Source: Chloroflexota bacterium
GTDB taxonomy: Bacteria; Chloroflexota; Anaerolineae; Anaerolineales; DRMV01
Direction of reading: 5' to 3'
Length of the DNA: 11,453 nucleotides
Assembly (NCBI GenBank): GCA_013154225.1
Contig: JAADCW010000106.1
Location: 1-11,453, forward strand
Shown here: positions 5,833 to 11,453 of the stretch, piece by piece
How positions within the stretch are numbered: position 1 is the first letter of the stretch
Layout of the letters: each line of letters starts with the position of its first letter
Position numbers and translations under genes: made by a program
The notes under the pieces: generated by a model
The model's input: only the letters and a program-made list of their open reading frames with translations
Told to the model about the DNA's origin: nothing
Database searches by the model: none

Positions 5833-8283
5833 ATGATGCGTTTTGATCGCTTTACCGAGCGAGCCCAGGAAGTGGCCCAGCGTGCTGCGGAACTCATCCA
5901 GCGCTACGGCCACACACAAATTGATACCGAACATATTCTGCTGGCACTGCTGGAGCAACCTCAAGGTGTGGTGCCGCAGATTTTGGAAATCCTCAATGTG
6001 GATGCTGAACGCCTGCTTCAGCAGGTGGACCACATCTTGCGCACCACGCCCAAGGCCAATATTTTTGGCGGCGGCGCAGGGCAAATTTTCATTACCCCGC
6101 GCGTCAAACGGATTGTGGACATGGCCAACCAAGAGGCCAACCGTTTGCAAGACGAATACATTTCCACCGAGCACCTGTTTTTGGCCATCCTCAACGAGCG
6201 TAACTCCCCGTCGTCCAGCCTGTTGGCCTCGGCTGGGGTGACCAAAGAGCGCGTCTATGAGGCCATTCGTCAGGTGCGCGGCGGCCAGCGCGTCACCGAC
6301 CGCCGAGCCGAATCGCGCTACCGCACTTTGGAAAAATATTCCCGCGATCTGACCCAAATGGCGCGCGAAGGCAAACTGGATCCTGTAATTGGCCGCGACG
6401 CCGAAATTTTGCGGGTCATTCAGGTGCTTTCCCGCCGCACCAAAAACAACCCGGTGCTCATTGGCGAAGCAGGGGTTGGCAAAACCGCGATTGTCGAAGG
6501 CTTAGCGCAGAAAATCGTCAGCGGCGACGTGCCCGAAATTTTGGCCAGCAAGCGGGTGGTGTCGTTGGATTTGGGCGCAATGATCGCGGGTTCCCGCTTC
6601 CGCGGGGACTTTGAAGAGCGCCTCAAGGCCGCGATTGAGGAAGTCAAACGGTCTGAGGGCGAAATCATCCTGTTTATTGACGAACTCCATACTGTGGTGG
6701 GCGCTGGCGCCGCGCAGGGCGCGATGGATGCGTCGAACATGCTCAAACCCGCGCTGGCGCGGGGCGAACTGCAGTGCATTGGCGCGACCACATTGGACGA
6801 ATACCACAAATACATTGAAAAAGACGCCGCGCTGGAACGCCGCTTCGCGCCCGTGTATGTGGAAGAGCCCAGCATCGAAGACACCATCGAGATGCTCCAC
6901 GGCCTGCGCGACCGTTACGAAGCCCATCACGGCGTGCGCTTTACCGACGAAGCCCTGGTGGCCGCGGCCAAACTTTCCAGCCGCTACGTGACCGACCGCC
7001 ATTTGCCCGACAAGGCCATTGACCTGATTGACGAAGCCGCAGCCAAACTGCGGGTGGCGTTGTATTCCCTGCCGCCGGAGCTCAAGGAACGCAAAGCCGA
7101 AATTGAACGCCTGGCAGTGGAAGAAGAGCAGGCTCGTGAAGCGCGCGATTATGAGCGCGCGGCCACCAAGAAAATGGAACGCCTGCGCCTGGAAGAAGAA
7201 TTCCACCGCCTCAAGGCTGAATGGGAAGCCGAAAACCAACTGGACGAAGTGGTGGATGCCGAAGACATCGCGGAAGTGGTCTCCCAGTGGACGGGCATTC
7301 CCGTGACCCAGATGATGGAAACCGAAGCCGAGCGCCTGTTGCACATGGAAGAGCGCCTGCACGAGCGCATTGTCGGGCAAGACGAGGCCATTGCCGCGAT
7401 TTCCGACGCGATCCGTCGGGCGCGCTCGGGCCTGAAAGACCCCAAGCGCCCCATTGGTTCGTTCATTTTCATCGGCCCCTCGGGGGTGGGCAAGACCGCG
7501 CTGGCCAAGGCTTTGGCCGAGTTCCTCTTTGACGACGAAGACGCGCTGGTGCGGGTGGATATGAGCGAATATCGCGAACAGCACTCGGTTTCGCGGCTGT
7601 TTGGCGCGCCGCCGGGCTATGTGGGCTATGAGGAAGGCGGCCAACTGACCGAGGCCGTGCGGCGGCGCCCCTATCGGGTCATTCTGTTCGACGAAATTGA
7701 AAAAGCCCACCCTGAAGTATGGAACTCCCTGCTTCAGATTTTGGACGAAGGCCGCCTGACCGACGGCCAAGGCCGCACAGTGGATTTCCGCAATACTGTG
7801 GTGATCATGACTTCTAACCTGGGCACGGAATTTGTGCGGCGTTCCGGCTCCTTGGGCTTTTTGCAGGGCGAAACCAGCGGCGAAGACCGCCGCGCGCAGG
7901 AGAAGATCGAGAAGGCCCTGAAAGAGACCTTCCGCCCAGAGTTTCTCAACCGCATTGACGAAATCATCATGTTCTCGCCCTTGAGCCGCGACGACATGCG
8001 CCGCATTGTGGATCTGCAAATGCAGGAAGTGGCCGAGCGCCTGGCCGAGCGTGACCTGACCGTGCGCTTGACCGAAGCGGCCCGCGATTATCTGGCCGAA
8101 GTGGGCTACGACCCCGATTTTGGCGCGCGCCCCCTGCGGCGGGCCCTGCAGAAATACGTTGAAGGGCCTTTGGCCATCCGCCTGCTGAGCGGCGAATTTG
8201 CACCGGGCGATACCATTGAAGTGGACGTGGCCGAAGACGGCGAAGGCATTGTGTTCCGAAAAGTCGCGGCCGAGAACGCATGA
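5833..8283 (+). CDS. clpC: ATP-dependent Clp protease ATP-binding subunit ClpC
   Basis: This 816-residue HSP100 unfoldase forms ATP-driven hexamers that unfold proteins and feed them to ClpP in the cytoplasm. A Clp N-domain with two repeats covers about 3-145. The first AAA+ module has Walker A GEAGVGKT (211-218) and Walker B I-L-F-I-D-E-L-H (279-286). A short middle coiled coil with a UVR-like stretch (about 430-460) marks ClpC rather than ClpB, whose middle domain is much longer. The second AAA+ module has Walker A GPSGVGKT (548-555), Walker B I-L-F-D-E (617-621) and R-P-E-F-L-N-R sensor region. L-G-F (674-676) is at the position of the ClpP-docking loop, so partnership with ClpP is expected. 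Length is normal for the family. GAAGGA (5819-5824) lies eight bases before the start; a second ATG follows immediately. No mcsA, mcsB or ctsR gene is adjacent. Confidence 0.97.
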   Translation: MMRFDRFTERAQEVAQRAAELIQRYGHTQIDTEHILLALLEQPQGVVPQILEILNVDAERLLQQVDHILRTTPKANIFGGGAGQIFITPRVKRIVDMANQEANRLQDEYISTEHLFLAILNERNSPSSSLLASAGVTKERVYEAIRQVRGGQRVTDRRAESRYRTLEKYSRDLTQMAREGKLDPVIGRDAEILRVIQVLSRRTKNNPVLIGEAGVGKTAIVEGLAQKIVSGDVPEILASKRVVSLDLGAMIAGSRFRGDFEERLKAAIEEVKRSEGEIILFIDELHTVVGAGAAQGAMDASNMLKPALARGELQCIGATTLDEYHKYIEKDAALERRFAPVYVEEPSIEDTIEMLHGLRDRYEAHHGVRFTDEALVAAAKLSSRYVTDRHLPDKAIDLIDEAAAKLRVALYSLPPELKERKAEIERLAVEEEQAREARDYERAATKKMERLRLEEEFHRLKAEWEAENQLDEVVDAEDIAEVVSQWTGIPVTQMMETEAERLLHMEERLHERIVGQDEAIAAISDAIRRARSGLKDPKRPIGSFIFIGPSGVGKTALAKALAEFLFDDEDALVRVDMSEYREQHSVSRLFGAPPGYVGYEEGGQLTEAVRRRPYRVILFDEIEKAHPEVWNSLLQILDEGRLTDGQGRTVDFRNTVVIMTSNLGTEFVRRSGSLGFLQGETSGEDRRAQEKIEKALKETFRPEFLNRIDEIIMFSPLSRDDMRRIVDLQMQEVAERLAERDLTVRLTEAARDYLAEVGYDPDFGARPLRRALQKYVEGPLAIRLLSGEFAPGDTIEVDVAEDGEGIVFRKVAAENA

Positions 8284-8289
8284 TAAAAT
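8281..8289 (+). promoter_or_regulatory. Candidate extended -10 promoter ahead of frr
   Basis: TGATAAAAT matches the extended -10 pattern with TAAAAT at 8284-8289, five of six consensus bases. Its TGA is also the clpC stop codon. No convincing -35 box lies 16-18 bases upstream. Start would be near 8296, about 36 bases before frr. It could let the frr-uppS-cdsA-glpX series be expressed separately from clpC; read-through from clpC is equally possible, as no terminator is visible in the gap. Confidence 0.35.
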
Positions 8290-8318
8290 AACCACACCGA
8301 CTTTGCCAATTCCCCCTC

Positions 8319-8327
8319 GGAGGAGGT
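8319..8327 (+). promoter_or_regulatory. Strong ribosome binding site of frr
   Basis: GGAGGAGGT is a near-perfect Shine-Dalgarno sequence lying four bases before the ATG at 8332. It fits the high expression expected for a translation factor. Confidence 0.85.
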
Positions 8328-8331
8328 CCCC

Positions 8332-8889
8332 ATGATAAAAGACGCCCTCAAAGATGCCGAACACCGAATGCAAGGCGCCATTCGGGCGTTGGAAGAAGAC
8401 CTGGCCGGCATCCGCACGGGCCGCGCAAGCCCGGCCCTGGTGGAGCGGCTGGAAGTGGAATATTACGGCACGCCAACCCCGCTGATGCAACTTGCATCCA
8501 TCAGCGTACCCGAACCCCGGCAGTTGCTCATCAAGCCGTTTGACCCCTCGACGCTCCGGGCGATTGAGCGCGCCATCCAGACCTCGGACCTGGGGCTCAA
8601 CCCCAACAACGATGGCAAGAACATCCGGTTGATTTTGCCCCCGCTCACCGAAGAGCGGCGGCGGGAACTGGTCAAAGTGGTGCATCATCGGGTGGAGGAA
8701 GCCCGCATCGCCATCCGCAACGTGCGGCGCGACGTCAAAAAAGACCTCAAGGAGTATGAAGAAGAAAAACTCATCTCCGAAGACGATCGCAAGCGGGCTG
8801 AAGAAAAACTGGACGACTTGACCAAAGAATACATTGAAAAAGCCGAGGCGCTGGGCGAGCGCAAAGAAAAAGAAGTGATGGAGGTGTAA
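8332..8889 (+). CDS. frr: Ribosome recycling factor
   Basis: RRF, with elongation factor G, splits the post-termination 70S ribosome so that subunits can be reused. The 185-residue length is the usual one. Visible family marks are the N-terminal helix with R-T-G-R-A-S (28-33), the Y-Y-G-T-P-T-P-L segment (44-51) that enters the beta-rich hinge domain, N-P-N-N-D-G (90-95) before I-R-L-I-L-P-P-L-T-E-E-R-R, and I-R-N-V-R-R-D (128-134). Arg132 is in register with the arginine known to be essential in the Escherichia coli protein. The C-terminal half is a charged coiled-coil helix bundle. The last codons overlap the Shine-Dalgarno sequence of uppS, so the two genes are tightly joined. In many bacteria frr follows pyrH; here clpC precedes it instead. 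Confidence 0.97.
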   Translation: MIKDALKDAEHRMQGAIRALEEDLAGIRTGRASPALVERLEVEYYGTPTPLMQLASISVPEPRQLLIKPFDPSTLRAIERAIQTSDLGLNPNNDGKNIRLILPPLTEERRRELVKVVHHRVEEARIAIRNVRRDVKKDLKEYEEEKLISEDDRKRAEEKLDDLTKEYIEKAEALGERKEKEVMEV

Positions 8890-8890
8890 A
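8880..8890 (+). promoter_or_regulatory. Ribosome binding site that fixes a TTG start for uppS
   Basis: GGAGGT (8880-8885) sits inside the last codons of frr, and the TTG at 8891 follows five bases later, one base after the frr stop. No ATG in this frame lies near the site; the next Met is deep in the substrate-binding motif at residue 25, so TTG must be used. The layout suggests coupled translation. Confidence 0.8.
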
Positions 8891-9634
8891 TTGCCTTCCA
8901 CCTCGCCCACTGCTCCTCAGTTGGACCCTCAATGGGAGGTGCCAACCCACGTTGCCATCATCATGGATGGCAATGGCCGTTGGGCGCGCGCGCGCAACCT
9001 GCCGCGCCTGGCCGGGCACCGCGCAGGCACCGAAAATCTCCGTCGGGTGATTCGGGCTTGCGTTGAATTTGGCATTCGTTATCTCACCATCTACGCCTTT
9101 TCCACGGAAAATTGGGCGCGCCCCAAAGAAGAAGTGGAAGGGCTGATGGAGATAATGGAAGAGTTTATTGACAAGGAACTGGACGAATTGGATGAAGAGG
9201 GGGTGCAAATCCGTCATTTGGGCAGATTAGATGGCATTCGCCCCAGTCTGAAGGCCAAAATCCGCGAATCTGTGGAACGCACCCAGCACAATCAGCGCTT
9301 GGTGCTCAACGTGGCTTTCAACTACGGCGGTCGTGACGAAATCGTCCAGGCCGTGCGAAAGATCGTGCGGGAAGGTATCCCCCCCGAGCAAATTACAGAA
9401 GAGACCATCGAGGCGCATCTTTACACCGCGGGTATGCCTGACCCCGACCTGGTCATCCGCACCTCGGGCGAGATCCGCACCAGCAACTTCCTGCTTTGGC
9501 AGGCGGCTTATGCGGAGTGGTACTTCACCCCGGTCTTTTGGCCGGATTTTGGCCGAGAGCATTTGCTGGAAGCCATTGCCGACTACAACCGCAGGGAGCG
9601 CCGTTTTGGTCGGGTGCTGGATCCCGACGAATGA
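8891..9634 (+). CDS. uppS: Isoprenyl transferase (undecaprenyl diphosphate synthase, cis-prenyltransferase)
   Basis: The enzyme adds isopentenyl diphosphate units in cis to farnesyl diphosphate to make the C55 lipid carrier used for peptidoglycan and surface glycans. The 247-residue sequence has every family block: H-V-A-I-I-M-D-G-N-G-R-W (20-31) with the catalytic Asp26, G-H-R (42-44), F-S-T-E-N-W (70-75), N-Y-G-G-R-D-E (144-150), and R-T-S-G-E-I-R-T-S-N-F (200-210) with the pyrophosphate-binding Arg200, Arg206 and Ser208. It starts with TTG. Chain length of the product cannot be read from the sequence. It lies between frr and cdsA, a very common arrangement joining translation and envelope-lipid genes. 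A 34-base gap without a promoter leads to cdsA. Confidence 0.95.
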   Translation: MPSTSPTAPQLDPQWEVPTHVAIIMDGNGRWARARNLPRLAGHRAGTENLRRVIRACVEFGIRYLTIYAFSTENWARPKEEVEGLMEIMEEFIDKELDELDEEGVQIRHLGRLDGIRPSLKAKIRESVERTQHNQRLVLNVAFNYGGRDEIVQAVRKIVREGIPPEQITEETIEAHLYTAGMPDPDLVIRTSGEIRTSNFLLWQAAYAEWYFTPVFWPDFGREHLLEAIADYNRRERRFGRVLDPDE

Positions 9635-9668
9635 CCGCTTCCTTCACTGCTTTCTGATTTGATGGCTT

Positions 9669-10496
9669 ATGCTGAAACAACGCGTTTTGGTTGCTCTGAT
9701 TTTGCTTCCCATCGGCGTTGCGCTGATTTTTGTGGGCGGCCTGGCCTATCTGGCGATGGTCGCCTTTTTTATGGCCGCGGCCGTGTGGGAATATGCCCAC
9801 CTGTTTACGGCAATAGGTAGGCGCCCCGCACGGTTTTTGATGGTTGGCGCGGCATTGGTGTGGATGATTGCGCGCTATGTTTGGGGTTTTCAGGCCGATG
9901 CGTTCGTCCTCACCGCGGTGACTTTGGTGCTGATGGTATATCACCTTTGGGATTACGAGCATCAAAGTGCAAAGGCGCCGCAGAGCGGTGTGGACTTTGC
10001 TGTTTCCCTAAGTGGGGTGGTGTATTTGGGCTTCTTGGGGGCTTATATGGTTTCACTGCGGCAACTGCCCGCGGGCGCGTGGTGGGTGCTGTTGGCGCTG
10101 CCCGTGATTTGGATCGCGGATAGCGGAGCCTATTTTGTTGGCCGCGCCTGGGGAAAGCACAAACTGAGCCCGCGGCTGAGCCCCAAGAAAACCTGGGAAG
10201 GCTACCTGGCTGGGGTGCTTACTGGCACCATTGCCGGCGCGGTGCTGGCTTGGGTGTATCCTTTGCTGGCAGGCCAGGCCATCGCTGGCATGACGCCCTT
10301 CGAGGGTGCGGTGTTGGGTCTGCTCATCAGTGCCCTGGCCCCCTTGGGCGATTTAGGGGAAAGCATGTTCAAACGGCAGGCCGGGGTAAAGGATTCTGGC
10401 CATTTGTTGCCCGGCCACGGCGGGGCCTTCGATCGGGTGGATTCCTGGCTGTGGGCGGGCGTTTTGGCATATTATTTTGTCCTATTCGTGACTTGA
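9669..10496 (+). CDS. cdsA: Phosphatidate cytidylyltransferase (CDP-diglyceride synthase)
   Basis: This membrane enzyme converts phosphatidic acid and CTP to CDP-diacylglycerol, the precursor of bacterial phospholipids. The 275-residue protein is mostly hydrophobic helices (about eight). Conserved C-terminal blocks are present: I-A-D-S-G-A-Y-F-V-G-R (149-159), S-P-K-K-T-W-E-G (171-178), G-D-L-G-E-S (227-232) and the family signature from Ser232 to Asp258, including K-R (235-236), K-D (241-242), H-G-G (250-252) and D-R-V-D (255-258). Ala253 stands where a larger hydrophobic residue is usual, a mild change. The ATG has no strong Shine-Dalgarno sequence, but no better start is present. It follows uppS by 34 bases and precedes glpX by 19. 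Confidence 0.93.
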   Translation: MLKQRVLVALILLPIGVALIFVGGLAYLAMVAFFMAAAVWEYAHLFTAIGRRPARFLMVGAALVWMIARYVWGFQADAFVLTAVTLVLMVYHLWDYEHQSAKAPQSGVDFAVSLSGVVYLGFLGAYMVSLRQLPAGAWWVLLALPVIWIADSGAYFVGRAWGKHKLSPRLSPKKTWEGYLAGVLTGTIAGAVLAWVYPLLAGQAIAGMTPFEGAVLGLLISALAPLGDLGESMFKRQAGVKDSGHLLPGHGGAFDRVDSWLWAGVLAYYFVLFVT

Positions 10497-10502
10497 GCAG
10501 GC

Positions 10503-10511
10503 AAAGGAGGT
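10503..10511 (+). promoter_or_regulatory. Consensus ribosome binding site of glpX
   Basis: AAAGGAGGT is a full match to the anti-Shine-Dalgarno complement and ends four bases before the ATG at 10516. It lies in the 19-base gap after cdsA, with no room for a separate promoter other than inside cdsA. Confidence 0.85.
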
Positions 10512-10515
10512 CGGA

Positions 10516-11453
10516 ATGACGCATTCCTCTGCACCCACACGGAACCTGGCGCTGGAGTTGGTGCGGGTCACCGAAGCCGCAGCCATGGCCGCCGGGCGCT
10601 TCATGGGGCGCGGCGATAAAAAAGCCGCTGACCAAGCCGCGGTTGACGCCATGCGACTGGTGCTCAACACCATTGAGATGGACGCGATCATCGTCATCGG
10701 CGAAGGGGAAAAAGACGAAGCCCCCATGCTCTACAACGGCGAGCACGTGGGCACAGGCGACCCGCCTCAAGTGGATATTGCCGTTGACCCCATTGACGGC
10801 ACGCGGCCTGTGGCCAAAGGTTTGCCCAACGCCATCGCCACCGTGGCTGTGGCCCCGCGAGGCACCATGTTTGACCCTGGCCCCTTTGTTTACATGCACA
10901 AAATTGCTGTTGGTCCTGAAGCCAAAGGCATGATTGACGTGGAAGCCCCCGTCGAGGTCAACCTGCGGCGGATTGCCAAGGTCAAGGATATGGACGTGCA
11001 AGACTTGACCGTGGTGATTCTGGACCGCCCCCGCCATGCGGAGTTGATCGCCGAAGTGCGACGGTTGGGCGCGCGCATTCGGTTGATTCCCGACGGCGAC
11101 GTGGCCGGCGCGCTGATGACCGCCTGGCCTGATTCGGGCATTGACGTTTTGTTGGGCATTGGCGGCACGCCCGAGGGTGTTTTGGCCGCGTGCGCCCTGC
11201 GGGCGATGGGCGGCGAAATTCAGGGGAAACTCTACGCCCGCAACGAGGACGAACTGCGCCGAGGCCAGGAAATGGGCTACGACTTCAACAAAGTTTTGAC
11301 CATGGACGATTTGGTGGGTTCCGACGATGTGTTCTTCGCGGCCACTGGCATTACCGACGGTGAACTGCTCCGTGGGGTGAAATATTTTGGCGACGGCGCC
11401 CAAACCCACAGCCTGGTGGTGCGCGGGCTTACGGGCACCGTGCGGGAAATCAT
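10516..11453 (+). CDS. glpX: Class II fructose-1,6-bisphosphatase (GlpX), 3' end cut by window
   Basis: The enzyme removes the 1-phosphate from fructose 1,6-bisphosphate, the committed step of gluconeogenesis, using divalent metal. The 312 whole codons visible show G-R-G-D-K (31-35), I-G-E-G-E-K-D-E-A-P-M (61-71), D-P-I-D-G-T-R (91-97) and G-I-G-G-T-P-E-G (214-221). The acidic residues in these blocks are at the positions of the metal and phosphate ligands of the family. Typical members are about 320-340 residues, so only the last part is missing beyond the window. No stop codon is reached. Its short spacing from cdsA suggests co-transcription with the frr-uppS-cdsA series, although the functional link to envelope lipids is not obvious. 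Cyanobacterial relatives also act on sedoheptulose 1,7-bisphosphate, which cannot be decided here. Confidence 0.95.
   Translation, partial: MTHSSAPTRNLALELVRVTEAAAMAAGRFMGRGDKKAADQAAVDAMRLVLNTIEMDAIIVIGEGEKDEAPMLYNGEHVGTGDPPQVDIAVDPIDGTRPVAKGLPNAIATVAVAPRGTMFDPGPFVYMHKIAVGPEAKGMIDVEAPVEVNLRRIAKVKDMDVQDLTVVILDRPRHAELIAEVRRLGARIRLIPDGDVAGALMTAWPDSGIDVLLGIGGTPEGVLAACALRAMGGEIQGKLYARNEDELRRGQEMGYDFNKVLTMDDLVGSDDVFFAATGITDGELLRGVKYFGDGAQTHSLVVRGLTGTVREI

Noticed and set aside
6502..8910. Long open frame on the minus strand opposite clpC and frr (802 codons)
   Set aside because: It lies almost wholly antisense to clpC, has a Phe/His-rich composition with no recognisable domain, and is explained by G+C-rich codon bias in the real gene.
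10369..11409. Minus-strand open frame of 346 codons opposite cdsA and glpX
   Set aside because: It is antisense to two genes with clear family motifs, has no domain resemblance and no ribosome binding site that I could support.

Overview
The window looks like chromosomal DNA from a member of the Chloroflexota, probably an Anaerolineae-type lineage. This is an inference from protein style, not from a marker search. Two predicted surface proteins carry long Thr-Pro linkers, one is a CSLREA beta-helix protein ending in a sortase domain, and the bacterial housekeeping genes are G+C-rich. All genes lie on the + strand.

Region 1 (1-3264) is a single-gene accessory unit. A mostly A+T-rich leader contains a near-consensus sigma70-type promoter (290-317). 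A dyad-symmetric element covers the end of its -10 box and the likely start point (317-340), and a further copy of the half-site lies upstream (258-270). The gene (452-3211) encodes a 919-residue secreted protein: signal/anchor helix, CSLREA domain, glycine-rich beta-helix with nine GG-type turns, DIGAYE-type end, Thr/Pro linker, DUF11-like domain, EF-hand-like loop, LPFTG motif and sortase domain. A strong intrinsic terminator closes the unit.

Region 2 (3348-5761) is a two-gene unit with its own promoter (3368-3396). It holds a DUF429 protein whose two N-terminal acidic positions appear lost. Four bases later comes a DUF389 membrane protein extended by a Thr/Pro linker, an SH3-like domain and a Thr/Pro tail.

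Region 3 (5780-11453) is housekeeping. clpC has its own extended -10 promoter and encodes the AAA+ unfoldase partner of ClpP. It is followed by a compact series: frr (ribosome recycling), uppS (undecaprenyl diphosphate synthesis), cdsA (CDP-diacylglycerol synthesis) and glpX (class II fructose-1,6-bisphosphatase, running off the window end). frr-uppS-cdsA is a widespread order; glpX sits where dxr or an rseP-type protease gene is often found.

The points most worth following up are the sortase fused to its own putative surface cargo with an in-cis LPxTG motif, the operator-like architecture of its promoter, the DUF389-SH3 fusion, and the apparently inactivated DUF429 protein. No RNA genes, CRISPR array, transposase or attachment site was seen.
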